Source: Tepidibacter formicigenes DSM 15518
GTDB taxonomy: Bacteria; Bacillota; Clostridia; Peptostreptococcales; Peptostreptococcaceae
Direction: 5' to 3'
Assembly (NCBI RefSeq): GCF_900142235.1
Contig: NZ_FRAE01000006.1
Span: 1 to 64,000, forward strand
Length of the DNA stretch: 64,000 bases
Part shown: positions 8,057 through 17,239 of the stretch, in pieces
Numbering within the stretch: position 1 is the stretch's first letter
Layout: each line of letters starts with the position of its first letter
Translations under genes and position numbers: made by a program
Notes under the pieces: generated by a model
Seen by the model: only the letters and a program-made list of their open reading frames with translations
Told to the model about the DNA's origin: nothing
Databases searched by the model: none

Positions 8057-9274
8057 TTATTTATTTTTCATTTTAACTTCATATCCATTTGATTTTATTT
8101 TTCCTATGATTTCATCCATATGATTTTTATCAAAAGTTTCAAGAACTAATTCTACTTCTTGAGTTCCTAATACAACATCATTTCCAAGTCTAGTCTGATT
8201 TATATATAGTATATTTGCTTTAGTTTCAGAAATTAAGTTTATAAGTTTTAACATTTCTCCACATTTATCAGGAAGTATTGTATTAAAACATAATCTTCTT
8301 CCTTCTTTTTCTAAAGCTTTATCTATAATTCTATAAACCATATTAACATCTATATTTCCACCAGAAACTACCCCAACTACATTTTTACCTGTTTCTTTTA
8401 TTTTTCCACTCATAATTGCAGCTGTACAAACAGCTCCAGCACCTTCAGATACTATTTTATCCCTTTCCATTAAGAAAAGAATTGCTTGAGCTATTTCTTC
8501 TTCTGTAACAGTAATGATTTCATCAACATATTCTTGAATTATATCAAATGTTAAATCTCCAGGTGTCTTTACAGCTATACCATCTGCTATAGTAGGCGCT
8601 TTAAAATATGTTGTTACTTTTCCAGCTTCTCTTGAAGCCTTCATTGAACCAATATTTTCTGATTGAACCCCTATAACCTTAACATTTGGATTTAAAGCCT
8701 TTGCAGCAACTGCTATACCTGATATTATACCTCCACCACCAATTGGTGCTAGTATAATATCTACATTTTCTAAATCTTCAAATATTTCAAGTGCTATTGT
8801 ACCTTGTCCTGCAATAACATAAGGGTCATTGAAAGGATGTAGGAATGTCGCACCTGTTTCTTTTTGTATTTCTATAGCTTTTGCATATGCATCATCATAA
8901 ACTAATCCATTTAATACAACTTCTGCCCCATAAGATTTTGTAGCAGCTACTTTTGCAAGTGGAGCAGTAGCGGGCATAACTATAGTTGCTCTTATCCCAT
9001 TCATTTTAGCTCCTAAAGCAACACCTTGTGCATGATTTCCTGCACTTGATGCTATTACTCCACATTTCTTTTCTTCTTCTGTTAAGTTTGCTATTTTATT
9101 AACAGCTCCTCTTATTTTAAAAGAGCCTGTTTTTTGTAAGTTCTCAAGTTTTAAAAATACTCTATTTTTACTCATTTTACTAAGAGTTGTACATTCTAAC
9201 AATTTAGTTTTATTTGCTACACCATTTAATACTTCTCTTGCTTTTTTTACATCTTCTAAAGTAACCTTTGCCAT
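8057..9274 (-). CDS. Threonine ammonia-lyase (threonine dehydratase) with C-terminal ACT domain
   Basis: 405 residues. A PLP-dependent enzyme converting threonine to 2-oxobutyrate and ammonia. The Schiff-base lysine is K53 in TGSFKIRGA; the GGGGxxSG phosphate-binding loop reads GGGGIISG. An ACT-like domain covers about 330-402. The size and single ACT domain resemble the short clostridial form (often named ilvA or tdcB), so catabolic rather than biosynthetic use is likely but not certain. The start at 9274 follows AAGGAGTG; a GTG at 9283 overlaps that site. No other ilv genes are nearby. Confidence 0.93.
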   Translation of the reverse strand: MAKVTLEDVKKAREVLNGVANKTKLLECTTLSKMSKNRVFLKLENLQKTGSFKIRGAVNKIANLTEEEKKCGVIASSAGNHAQGVALGAKMNGIRATIVMPATAPLAKVAATKSYGAEVVLNGLVYDDAYAKAIEIQKETGATFLHPFNDPYVIAGQGTIALEIFEDLENVDIILAPIGGGGIISGIAVAAKALNPNVKVIGVQSENIGSMKASREAGKVTTYFKAPTIADGIAVKTPGDLTFDIIQEYVDEIITVTEEEIAQAILFLMERDKIVSEGAGAVCTAAIMSGKIKETGKNVVGVVSGGNIDVNMVYRIIDKALEKEGRRLCFNTILPDKCGEMLKLINLISETKANILYINQTRLGNDVVLGTQEVELVLETFDKNHMDEIIGKIKSNGYEVKMKNK

Positions 9275-9311
9275 TACTATCACTCCTTAGCCCAATTATA
9301 ACTACAAATGT

Positions 9312-9340
9312 ATTTTATATCTAATTTAAACAAAAATCAA
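9312..9340 (-). promoter_or_regulatory. Predicted sigma-A promoter of the threonine dehydratase gene
   Basis: TTGATT (9335-9340) and TAAAAT (9312-9317) on the minus strand are separated by 17 bases. A cre-like AAAAAGCGTTTTCC (9343-9356, 11 of 14 consensus positions) lies just upstream. Confidence 0.55.
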
Positions 9341-9394
9341 CAGGAAAACGCTTTTTTATAATTTTAAGACTTATCTAAAAATTAGATTTATGTC

Positions 9395-9432
9395 AAAAAA
9401 ACACTGCTAATTACCTATTTAACAGTGTTTTT
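9395..9432 (-). terminator. Terminator at the end of the CBS gene
   Basis: AAAAAACACTG and CAGTGTTTTTT form an 11-bp stem. The loop holds the CBS gene stop codon, and both flanks are homopolymeric. Confidence 0.75.
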
Positions 9433-9798
9433 TAATAAATAATCTAATATATCTTCTATTGAAATAATCCCCACAACTTTATTATCATCTACTACTGGCA
9501 TTGCTATTATATTCTTTTCTCTAAGTTTTTTTCCTACAGAATATATATCTTCATCTTTATTCACACTCAATACATTCTTTGTCATAGCAAGTTCCACGGG
9601 ATATGCTTTATTATGTCCCTCATACATTAAAAATCTATATATATCTGTTTTTACTATAATTCCCTTTAAATTTTTATAGTCGTCAACAACAGGAAGTCCA
9701 TTTATATTATTTTTTTCCATTATATCTAATGCTTCACCTATAGATGTTTTGGTATTTATTGATATAACATAATAATTCATTATTTTAGAAGTTAACAT
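9415..9798 (-). CDS. CBS domain pair protein
   Basis: 127 residues made almost entirely of two CBS motifs (about 8-60 and 70-122), each ending in the typical G(I/L)(I/V)...DI(Y/L) strand-turn. Such Bateman modules bind adenine nucleotides and usually regulate a partner protein. No catalytic domain is attached. AAAGGGGG precedes the ATG. It lies between leuS and the threonine dehydratase gene and is closed by its own terminator, so its partner is unknown. Confidence 0.9.
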   Translation of the reverse strand: MLTSKIMNYYVISINTKTSIGEALDIMEKNNINGLPVVDDYKNLKGIIVKTDIYRFLMYEGHNKAYPVELAMTKNVLSVNKDEDIYSVGKKLREKNIIAMPVVDDNKVVGIISIEDILDYLLKNTVK

Positions 9799-9919
9799 AC
9801 CTTTTCCCCCTTTAATCCCATCATTAGTATGTAATAAATATTGATATATTCTATTTTTATTATACTATATTTTGATAAAATTTAGTATAATATAATAGTA
9901 TAAAGGTATAAAAATACTT

Positions 9920-9975
9920 AAAAAAGCCTCAATATTATTTTGATAAAATACAAAATAATATTGAGGCTTTTTATA
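9920..9975 (-). terminator. Terminator downstream of leuS
   Basis: AAAAGCCTCAATATTATTTTG pairs with the complementary stretch ending in GAGGCTTTTT (about 9922-9972), leaving a short AT loop and U-rich ends. Confidence 0.88.
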
Positions 9976-9994
9976 TAAACTTATTCTCTAAGTA

Positions 9995-12409
9995 CTATTT
10001 TACAACTATATTAACTAGTTTTTTAGGAACAGCTATTATTTTTACTATATTTTTGCCTTCTACTAGCTGTTTTATTTTATCATCTTCAAGTGCCTCTTTT
10101 TCCATTTCTTCTTTTGTTATATTAGCACTTAAATTTAATTTCCCTCTTACTTTCCCATTAATTTGAATTACAATCTCTATCTCATCTTTTACTAGTGCAC
10201 TTTCATCATAATCAGGCCAGCATATTTGTGATATACTTCCTTCTTTTCCTATCATACTCCAAAGTTCTTCTGCTAAATGAGGTGTAAATGGAGAAAGTAT
10301 AGTTATTATAGTTTCTATTCCCTCTTTTAATATACACTCTTTTCTAGCTTCTAATTCTTTATACTTATACATTTCATTAACAAGTTCCATTAAAGCAGAA
10401 ATAGCTGTATTAAATCCAAATTTTCCAGATATATCATCAGTAACCTTCTTTAATGTAGAATGAATAACGTATCTTGCTTTTTTATCTTCTTTAGAAGGAT
10501 TTTCTAAATTCATTTCTACATTTGTAAATCCTTTAAGTTCATCTACAAGTCTATATACTCTATTAATAAATCTAAAACAACCTTCAACCCCTTGTTCTGA
10601 CCAATCTAAATCTCTTTCAGGAGGTGCTGCAAATAAAACGAATAGTCTTGCAGTATCTGCTCCATATTTTTCTATTATTTCTAAAGGACTTACTACATTA
10701 CCTTTAGATTTAGACATTTTTGCTCCTTCTTTTAAAACCATACCTTGAGTTAATAAATTGCTAAATGGCTCATCAAAATCTAACATTCCTAAGTCTTTAA
10801 GTACTTTAACAAAGAATCTTGAGTAAAGAAGATGAAGTATTGCGTGCTCTACCCCTCCTATATATTGATCTACAGGCATCCATTTTCCTACTAAATCCTT
10901 ATCAAAAGGAGTTTTATCATTTTTTGCATCTATATATCTTAAGAAATACCAAGATGAATCTATAAATGTGTCCATAGTATCCATCTCTCTTCTTGCTACT
11001 TTTCCACATTTAGGGCAAGTTGTATTTGTAAATTTCTTAGAAGTTATTAAAGGTGATTGACCTTTACCTGTAAACTCTACATCTGTAGGAAGTTTCACAG
11101 GTAAATCTTCCTTATTTACAGGAACAATTCCACATTCATCACAGTATATTATAGGTATAGGACAACCCCAATATCTTTGTCTTGATATAAGCCAGTCTCT
11201 TAATCTATAGTTTATAGTCTTTTTACCTATTCCTAAATTTTCTAATTTTTCTACTATCTTATTAAATCCTTCTTTAGCATCAAGACCATTAAGTTCTTCA
11301 GAATTTATCATAGTTCCATCTTCATCAATAACAGGTATAATTTCTAAATTATATTTCTTAGCAAACTCTTCATCTCTTTCATCATGAGCAGGAACTGCCA
11401 TTATAGCTCCTGTTCCATAGTCTACCATTACATAGTTAGCTATATATATAGGGATTTTTTTACCATTTAGTGGATTTATAGCATATTTTCCTATAAATAA
11501 TCCTTCTTTTTCTGTATCAGTAGATGTTCTTTCTATTTCACTCAAATGATGCATTTTTTGTTTAAAAGCTTGTACACTTTCTTCATATTCTGTTCCTTTA
11601 ACTAATTCATCTACATATTCATGTTCAGGAGCTAAAACCATATAAGTAACACCGTACATAGTATCAGGTCTTGTAGTAAATATTTTTAATTTCTTATTAA
11701 ATCCTTCGATTTCAAAATCAGCTTCTGCTCCTATACTTTTTCCTATCCAATTTTTTTGCATAATCTTAACTTTTTCTGGCCATCCATCTAGTTTGTCTAT
11801 ATCATTTAGTAATCTTTCAGCATAATCTGTTATTCTTAAATACCACTGCTCTAAATCTTTTTTAACTACAACAGAGTCACATCTTTCACATTCTCCACCT
11901 ACAACTTGCTCATTTGCAAGTACAGTTTCACAGGATGGACACCAGTTTACAAAGGATTTTTTCTTATATGCAAGTCCTTTTTCATAAAACTTTAAAAATA
12001 ATTCTTGTGTCCATTTATAATAATCCGGAAGACAAGTAGCAACTTCCCTATCCCAATCATAACTAAGGCCTAAAAGCTTTAATTGTTCCTTCATTTCTTC
12101 TATATTTTCTCTTGTCCACTTATCTGGATGTATTCCATGTTTTATTGCAGCATTTTCTGCTGGAAGTCCAAATGCATCCCATCCCATAGGATGTAAAACA
12201 TTGTATCCTTTCATTTTCATAAATCTAGCAACTACATCTCCAATAGAATAGTTTCTAACATGTCCCATATGTATTTTTCCTGATGGGTATGGAAACATTT
12301 CTAATACATAATATTTAGGTTTATCATTCTCTACAGTTTTAAAAGTTTTATTTTCTTCCCATTTTTTTTGCCACTTTTTTTCTATTTCTTTAAAATTGTA
12401 AACAGACAT
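9995..12409 (-). CDS. leuS: Leucine--tRNA ligase
   Basis: 804-residue class I aminoacyl-tRNA synthetase, full bacterial length. HMGH (HIGH motif) lies at residues 47-50, and AKMSKSKGN (KMSKS) comes after the editing domain CP1, which includes the threonine-rich [10 protein letters not shown] and the [15 protein letters not shown] motif. Zn-type cysteines occur in [11 protein letters not shown] and at C..CG..ARRE. The anticodon-binding and C-terminal LeuS domains are complete. AAGGAGG precedes the ATG. It is controlled by a T-box leader upstream. Confidence 0.98.
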   Translation of the reverse strand: MSVYNFKEIEKKWQKKWEENKTFKTVENDKPKYYVLEMFPYPSGKIHMGHVRNYSIGDVVARFMKMKGYNVLHPMGWDAFGLPAENAAIKHGIHPDKWTRENIEEMKEQLKLLGLSYDWDREVATCLPDYYKWTQELFLKFYEKGLAYKKKSFVNWCPSCETVLANEQVVGGECERCDSVVVKKDLEQWYLRITDYAERLLNDIDKLDGWPEKVKIMQKNWIGKSIGAEADFEIEGFNKKLKIFTTRPDTMYGVTYMVLAPEHEYVDELVKGTEYEESVQAFKQKMHHLSEIERTSTDTEKEGLFIGKYAINPLNGKKIPIYIANYVMVDYGTGAIMAVPAHDERDEEFAKKYNLEIIPVIDEDGTMINSEELNGLDAKEGFNKIVEKLENLGIGKKTINYRLRDWLISRQRYWGCPIPIIYCDECGIVPVNKEDLPVKLPTDVEFTGKGQSPLITSKKFTNTTCPKCGKVARREMDTMDTFIDSSWYFLRYIDAKNDKTPFDKDLVGKWMPVDQYIGGVEHAILHLLYSRFFVKVLKDLGMLDFDEPFSNLLTQGMVLKEGAKMSKSKGNVVSPLEIIEKYGADTARLFVLFAAPPERDLDWSEQGVEGCFRFINRVYRLVDELKGFTNVEMNLENPSKEDKKARYVIHSTLKKVTDDISGKFGFNTAISALMELVNEMYKYKELEARKECILKEGIETIITILSPFTPHLAEELWSMIGKEGSISQICWPDYDESALVKDEIEIVIQINGKVRGKLNLSANITKEEMEKEALEDDKIKQLVEGKNIVKIIAVPKKLVNIVVK

Positions 12410-12486
12410 ATTATACCTCCTTATTTAATTTTTCTATAGTAAGTAAAAAAGTCTTCATTCTAAAGATTTTAAATGTAGACTTTTTT

Positions 12487-12585
12487 AAAATTTCATAGCG
12501 CCAACGAATTCTAACGAATTCCGTTGCTTAAAATTCCATGGCGCCAACGAATTCTAACGAATTCCTTTGCTTAAAATTCATAACG
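12487..12585. repeat. 43-bp tandem repeat, 2.3 copies, with internal palindromes
   Basis: Units at 12487-12529 and 12530-12572 differ at only a few bases, and a partial third unit begins at 12573. On the minus strand each full unit can fold as CAACG-G-AATTC-GUUA-GAAUU-CGUUG (one copy has CAAAG). It lies in the leuS leader between the T-box terminator and the start codon. GC content is higher than in the surroundings, so it looks like an inserted dispersed repeat. Confidence 0.85.
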
Positions 12586-12636
12586 AAAATTATATTTATC
12601 CACAATTCAAAAGGATTATAATTTCCTATTCATTAT

Positions 12637-12850
12637 AAAAAAACTCCTCAATCCCTAGTTTTAGGGACGAGGAGTATCTCGCGGTACCACCCTAATTGGC
12701 TAAATATAGCCCTCTTAGATAAGCTTATAAGGAAGCTACCCCAAATAGTTTTTTCTAGCAAGTTCAAAGGCAAGTTTTACTAGTTCACACCAACCACTAG
12801 CTCTCTGAAAAAAAACAAATCCTTTTACTACTCTAGACTATTTTTTAGTA
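12637..12850 (-). promoter_or_regulatory. T-box riboswitch controlling leuS
   Basis: The minus strand holds the T-box signature AGGGTGGTACCGCG (12680-12693), followed by a terminator stem (12643-12649 with 12669-12675) and U run. Upstream, the stem I region contains the AGAGAG...GGUUGGUGUGAAC pattern typical of T-boxes. A CUU (12760-12762) in UUUGAACUUGC could be the leucine specifier; this codon assignment is a guess. The element senses uncharged tRNA-Leu and lets leuS be transcribed when charging is low. Confidence 0.95.
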
Positions 12851-12861
12851 TATATCTATAT

Positions 12862-12890
12862 ATATTAAAACTTTTAATTTAAATTGTCAA
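12862..12890 (-). promoter_or_regulatory. Predicted promoter of the T-box-leuS transcript
   Basis: TTGACA (12885-12890) and TAATAT (12862-12867), 17 bases apart, on the minus strand. The -35 box lies within the 3' end of rsfS. Confidence 0.65.
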
Positions 12891-13230
12891 TATCTACATA
12901 TGGAGCATCTTTCCACAATCTTTCTAAATTATAAAATTCTCTTTCTTCACTGTGAAATATATGAACCATAACATCACCATAATCTAACAGAATCCATCTT
13001 GAAGTATTATGTCCTTCTTTTCCTTTAACATATAAACCTTCTTTTTCTAATTCATCTTCTACATTATGTGCTATGGCTTGAACTTGTCTTTCAGAGGATG
13101 CGCTTGTTATTACAAAATAATCTGCCATGGAAGATATATTACCTACATTTAATACAGCTATATCTTCTCCTTTTTTATCATCAATAGCTTCGTATGCTTT
13201 TTTTACAATTTCTTCAACAGTATTTATCAT
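12874..13230 (-). CDS. rsfS: Ribosomal silencing factor RsfS
   Basis: 118-residue DUF143/Iojap family protein. It binds ribosomal protein L14 and blocks subunit joining when nutrients are scarce. Conserved features are DYFVI.SA.S.RQVQAIA, a GW-like RWILLDYGDVMVHIF strand and the C-terminal YNLERLW..AP. Full length, with AAAGGAGG upstream. It is the last gene of the nadD-yqeK-LCP-rsfS run, the usual clostridial order before leuS. Confidence 0.96.
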   Translation of the reverse strand: MINTVEEIVKKAYEAIDDKKGEDIAVLNVGNISSMADYFVITSASSERQVQAIAHNVEDELEKEGLYVKGKEGHNTSRWILLDYGDVMVHIFHSEEREFYNLERLWKDAPYVDIDNLN

Positions 13231-13243
13231 TTAATTGCCTCCT

Positions 13244-14434
13244 TTAAATATCTTTACCTATTAAAACTATTATGTCCATATTTTCTTCATTTAATTTTTT
13301 CTTGTCTACTTCCAGTTTACCCTTCCCTAATATTTTTCTTATCTTTTGTGCTTCTTCTTTTTTATCGTAATAATATATTATAGTTTTAGGATTATTAAAA
13401 TCATCAGCATTTCCAACTAAATTAGGCTTAAAACCTTTGTCTGTAAGCTTTTCAGAAACACTACTTGCAACTCCAGATTTTCCTGATCCATTAAGTACTG
13501 CAATTTTTGTATTATCTTTTTCTTCTCCATTGTAATAAAGTTTCTGTACTAATTTATTAATTTCTTCTACATTAGGTTTATAATAAGCTATACCATTTAT
13601 AGTCATAGGAACTCCTGGTACAGTTTGCTTTTCTATAGAGTCTATATCAATTTTACTAGCTTTTAATGCTAATGATCCCATTTCACTTACACTCATATCC
13701 GTGTCAACATACATATTGAAAGTATCTATATAATCTTTAATTCTAAATACAGAAGATGCACTCAACACCTTCTTAGCAAGTGCTTCCATAAACTGCTGTT
13801 GTGCATCAATTCTACCTAAATCTTGATTAGCATATCCTTTTCTAAACCTTAAAAACTGCATAGCTTTGTCCCCATCTAAAACTTGTCTACCCTTTTTTAA
13901 ATTTATACGAAGTGGAGGAGTTGCATAAGGGTCATAATATTTCATATTCATAGGAACATAAACTTCTACTCCTCCTACATCATCTACTGTTTTGTATACT
14001 GCTTGATAATCTAATTTTATATAATGATGTATAGGAATACCTAAAAGATCCTTTACGGCTTTCAGAGAAAGATCTACTCCACCATATGCGTGAGCTGCAT
14101 TTATTTTATCATATCCTTTTCTTCCTCTTATTTTGACTCTAGTATCTCTAGGTATAGATAAAATAGAAGCTTTATTAGTTTCAGGGTTCATACTTAAAAC
14201 CATCATCGTATCAGTTCTAACGCCTTTTTTATCACCATTTAAACTGTCTACTCCAAGTAATAAAATATTTATTTTTTCATCTTTCTCTGGTGGAGGAGAA
14301 GTTGATGTATCATCTGGTAAAGGAACCTGTACTAATTCATTACTTTCTTTAGCAATTATAAGATATAAACTTGTTCCAAATATCATAGTAAATATTATAA
14401 AAAAAACTATAAAAACCTTAAAAAAATGCTTCAA
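13244..14434 (-). CDS. LytR-CpsA-Psr (LCP) family cell-wall glycopolymer ligase with LytR_C domain
   Basis: About 396 residues. LCP enzymes attach teichoic acid-like polymers to peptidoglycan outside the membrane. It has an N-terminal membrane helix (about 3-25), a Pro/Ser linker, the LCP catalytic domain with DTMMVLS and SIPRDTRVKI (conserved Asp/Arg) and a C-terminal LytR_C domain (about 310-394). The start is probably TTG 14434, eight bases after AGAGG; the GTG at 14443 overlaps that site. It is cotranscribed between yqeK and rsfS. Confidence 0.92.
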   Translation of the reverse strand: MKHFFKVFIVFFIIFTMIFGTSLYLIIAKESNELVQVPLPDDTSTSPPPEKDEKINILLLGVDSLNGDKKGVRTDTMMVLSMNPETNKASILSIPRDTRVKIRGRKGYDKINAAHAYGGVDLSLKAVKDLLGIPIHHYIKLDYQAVYKTVDDVGGVEVYVPMNMKYYDPYATPPLRINLKKGRQVLDGDKAMQFLRFRKGYANQDLGRIDAQQQFMEALAKKVLSASSVFRIKDYIDTFNMYVDTDMSVSEMGSLALKASKIDIDSIEKQTVPGVPMTINGIAYYKPNVEEINKLVQKLYYNGEEKDNTKIAVLNGSGKSGVASSVSEKLTDKGFKPNLVGNADDFNNPKTIIYYYDKKEEAQKIRKILGKGKLEVDKKKLNEENMDIIVLIGKDI

Positions 14435-14445
14435 TATTATCACCT

Positions 14446-15021
14446 CTATAACTTATTTAGTTGTTCAAGTAAAAAATTTCTAGCTTCTATAGTTCTAGGA
14501 TGAATAATTTTCTTTATAGAAACAACATATTTTATAGTATTATCAAAAGACATTAAAAGAGCCTTATCTAAGTTATCATTATAAGCAATGTTTCTAAGTT
14601 CTTCTACTCCTGAATAATTTCTATTCGGTTCAATAAAATCTGCTAAATATATTATTTTATCAAGCTTTGTCATATTTTTTTTACCTGTAGTATGATATGT
14701 TATGGCAGAAAATATTTCATCATCCTCTATTTTAAATATATTTTTTGCAAGATATGCCCCAACTTTTCCGTGAGCTAACTCTAATTCTTTTTTTTCAATT
14801 TCATCTAATAATATATCATATTTTTTCACATAATGTAATACTTCTTCCTTTTTTAAACATTTTCCACAATCATGAAGTAAAGCTGCAATTTCTGCTTTTT
14901 TTATATCTGTATTATAAATTCGAGCTAACTTTTTTGCACTTTCTACAACTCCTAAAGAATGTATTAATCTCTTTTTAGTTATCATATTTTCTAATATTTT
15001 TAAAATTTCTTCAAAATCCAT
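14446..15021 (-). CDS. yqeK: YqeK family HD-domain hydrolase
   Basis: 191 residues. The HD superfamily metal motif appears as H21 and H50-D51 (ALLHDCGK), with a later D near YLADFIEP. YqeK proteins hydrolyse diadenosine tetraphosphate (Ap4A) symmetrically. The start at 15021 follows TAGGTG; an upstream in-frame ATG at 15066 lies inside nadD without a site. It sits just behind nadD, as in many Firmicutes. Confidence 0.93.
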   Translation of the reverse strand: MDFEEILKILENMITKKRLIHSLGVVESAKKLARIYNTDIKKAEIAALLHDCGKCLKKEEVLHYVKKYDILLDEIEKKELELAHGKVGAYLAKNIFKIEDDEIFSAITYHTTGKKNMTKLDKIIYLADFIEPNRNYSGVEELRNIAYNDNLDKALLMSFDNTIKYVVSIKKIIHPRTIEARNFLLEQLNKL

Positions 15022-15025
15022 AATA

Positions 15026-15709
15026 TCACCTATATAAATTATATTTATAAATATACTTTTCCACATCTTCAGGAAGCAAATACTTTATAGATTCATTTTG
15101 CTTAATCCTTTCTCTTATATCAGTAGATGAAATATCTAAGGAAGGAACATGAATATTTAGTATTTTAGCATTATATTTATTCTTAAGACGATCTATCTTA
15201 TTTTTTACTTTCAATAATTCAACACCAGGTCTTGTAGCTCCAATAAATGTAGCTAAATTAAAATTTCCTTGTACATCTTTCCAACTTTCAATATCACAAA
15301 GGGCATCTGCACCTGTTATAAAAAATAGTTCCGAATCCATATATAGATTTTTTAACTTTTTCAATGTATCAATTGTATAAGTCCTTCCTTCTCTTTTTAT
15401 TTCCATTGATGAAACCTCAAAGTATGTATTACTCATTGTCGCTAGTATAGTCATATTATATCTATAAAATTTATCTATTATATTTTTATGTCCTTTATGA
15501 GGTGGATTTCCTGAAGGTATGAATATAACCTTATCTAATTCATATTTTATCCTAACAGCTTCAGCAGTAGCTAAATGTCCATAATGTATAGGGTCAAATG
15601 TTCCTCCCATTATGCCAATTTTTTTTATATTTACTCTATTTTTATACACACTACTTGTCTTTTTTTTGTTTATTATTATCCCTTTTTTTAATACATTGTT
15701 TATATTCAT
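15026..15709 (-). CDS. nadD: Nicotinate-nucleotide adenylyltransferase
   Basis: 227 residues. Adenylates nicotinate mononucleotide in NAD synthesis. The nucleotidyltransferase motif GGTFDPIHYGH lies at residues 35-45 and the C-terminal motif ISSTDIRERI near 200. The protein begins about 30 residues before the usual KKIGIMGGTFD start. The ATG at 15709 has a good AGGTG site, so this basic N-terminal extension appears real. It heads the nadD-yqeK-LCP-rsfS operon. Confidence 0.95.
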   Translation of the reverse strand: MNINNVLKKGIIINKKKTSSVYKNRVNIKKIGIMGGTFDPIHYGHLATAEAVRIKYELDKVIFIPSGNPPHKGHKNIIDKFYRYNMTILATMSNTYFEVSSMEIKREGRTYTIDTLKKLKNLYMDSELFFITGADALCDIESWKDVQGNFNLATFIGATRPGVELLKVKNKIDRLKNKYNAKILNIHVPSLDISSTDIRERIKQNESIKYLLPEDVEKYIYKYNLYR

Positions 15710-15798
15710 CTAGACACCTCTTTTTTAGTACTAACTAAGACATTATACAACATTTCATTTTAAAATTAAAGGTATATAGAGGAATTTACCTGAAGTAT

Positions 15799-15996
15799 TT
15801 ACTCCAGGTAAAATATATCTTTTATGTCTAAATCTAATATTATACATATCTTAAATGCAGTTTCTAAATTAGGCTGAAGTACATTTCTTTCATATTTGCT
15901 ATATTGATGTTTGTTTATACCTAAAAAGCTAGCAAAATCTTTTTGTGAAATAAATTCTTTTTCACACCTTATTTCTTTTAATCTATTTTTTATCAT
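15799..15996 (-). CDS. Small Xre-family HTH transcriptional regulator
   Basis: 65 residues, essentially a single Cro/C1-type helix-turn-helix: the SQKDFASFLGIN..QYSKYERN..QP segment covers helices 2-4. The start ATG 15996 lies nine bases after AGAGGTG; a longer frame to 16038 lacks a site. It is divergent from recX and separated from it by about 220 bases holding the recX promoter. Its targets are unknown. A stand-alone domain of this size resembles phage- or plasmid-type regulators, but no mobile genes surround it. Confidence 0.85.
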   Translation of the reverse strand: MIKNRLKEIRCEKEFISQKDFASFLGINKHQYSKYERNVLQPNLETAFKICIILDLDIKDIFYLE

Positions 15997-16108
15997 AACA
16001 TAATTCACCTCTTTGAAAATAATATATTTATTTATCATTTTAACGTGACAAATAGTATTTAATATAATAATTATTTAATAATATTAAATTGTAAATTTTA
16101 CTATAGTA

Positions 16109-16137
16109 TTGACCCAAGGCTTGTACTTGCGTATCAT
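16109..16137 (+). promoter_or_regulatory. Predicted promoter of recX
   Basis: TTGACC (16109-16114) and TATCAT (16132-16137) are separated by 17 bases, about 85 bases before the recX start. Confidence 0.5.
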
Positions 16138-16224
16138 AATTAAAGAGAAGTTATTTGAATAACAATATAAGAAATACTAATTCTCACACTAGTAGTTTAA
16201 AATATTTAGCAAAGGATGATTTTT

Positions 16225-16863
16225 ATGCCTAAAATAACTAAAATTGAGAATCAAAAAAATATTGAAAGAAGTAATATATATGTAGATAATAAATTTTTTA
16301 TTGGAGTATATAAAGATATTATTTATAAATTAAAAATCGAAGAAGGAAAAGATGTAGATGAGATTACCTTAAAAGATTTAATAAAAAAAGAAATGTATCT
16401 TAAAGCAAAAAATAAGGCTTTAAATATACTTTCACGTTCATATCAATCTGAAAAAAATATAAGATATAAATTAAGTAAAGATGAATTTGATGAAAATACA
16501 ATAAATAGAGTTATATGTTTTTTAAAAGAATATAATTTTATAAATGATCTTGAACTCGCCAAAAACATAACAAAAAATAAAATAAATATAAATAAATATG
16601 GAAAAAACAAAATAAAAGAAAGTTTGTATAAAAAAGGAATAGATAAATCTACTATTAATGACATATTAAAAGAAGAATTATCTGATGATATAGAATTTGA
16701 AAATGCACTCAACTTAGGAAAAAAAAAGCTAGAAAAAATTAAAAATGAAGATAAAAATAAAGTATATAGAAAACTTTCACAACACCTATCTTATAAAGGA
16801 TTTGATTTTAATATAATTAGAAAAGTAATAAATAAATTATTAGATAGTGAGTATAATCTAGAT
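16225..16863 (+). CDS. recX: Regulatory protein RecX
   Basis: About 212 residues. RecX family, which modulates RecA filaments. The three-helix repeats are seen as KNKALNILSRSYQSE, EYNFINDLELAKN and repeats near 165-205. It is very Lys/Asn/Ile rich. The ATG at 16225 is preferred because AAAGG is properly spaced; the ATG at 16216 abuts it. It is monocistronic and convergent with yhbY across a shared hairpin. recA is not in the window. Confidence 0.88.
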
Positions 16864-16870
16864 TAATAAT

Positions 16871-16919
16871 AAAGTCCTCATTTATTTTTACTTATTAGAA
16901 AAAACAATATGAGGACTTT
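16871..16919. terminator. Terminator between recX and yhbY
   Basis: AAAGTCCTCAT (16871-16881) pairs with ATGAGGACTTT (16909-16919) across an AT-rich loop of 27 bases. It can serve both convergent genes. Confidence 0.7.
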
Positions 16920-16929
16920 AAATAAGTTA

Positions 16930-17226
16930 TTATTTTTTTGGAAGTTCAATTGTAGGATTATCTATAGATTTTCTATATATAGTAAATTTTGAACCTATAG
17001 CTTGAACAAATTCTGCTCTTGCAGCTTTAGCAACTTCATTTGCAATTTCTTTAGCACTAAGACCACTATTTTCAAGTACAGTAACTTTAACTATTTCTCT
17101 TGCTTCTAATGCGTCATCTAACTGATTTAAAAAAGCTTGTGTAACTCCTTCTTTTCCAATTTGAGTTATAGGCTTTATACCATTAGCTATTGATTTCAAA
17201 TAAGATCTTTGTTTTCCTGTTAACAT
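16930..17226 (-). CDS. yhbY: YhbY family CRM-domain RNA-binding protein
   Basis: 98 residues forming a single CRM domain. It starts LTGKQRSYLKS and contains the GKEGVT segment, equivalent to the family GxxG RNA-binding loop. YhbY associates with pre-50S ribosomal particles. The start at 17226 follows GGAGGT; the longer frame to 17256 overlaps obg. It lies 13 bases after obg, linking two ribosome-assembly factors in one transcript. Confidence 0.93.
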   Translation of the reverse strand: MLTGKQRSYLKSIANGIKPITQIGKEGVTQAFLNQLDDALEAREIVKVTVLENSGLSAKEIANEVAKAARAEFVQAIGSKFTIYRKSIDNPTIELPKK

Positions 17227-17239
17227 ATTTACCTCCGTA

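Noticed and set aside
12487-12585. CRISPR array for the tandem repeats
   Set aside because: Units are directly adjacent with no unique spacers, only 2.3 copies, and no cas genes are present.
13244-14443. Transcriptional regulator LytR
   Set aside because: Old name; the LCP domain and membrane helix point to a cell-wall polymer ligase.
15799-15996. Prophage regulator marking an integrated element
   Set aside because: No integrase, phage genes or att-like repeats around it; the neighbours are conserved housekeeping genes.
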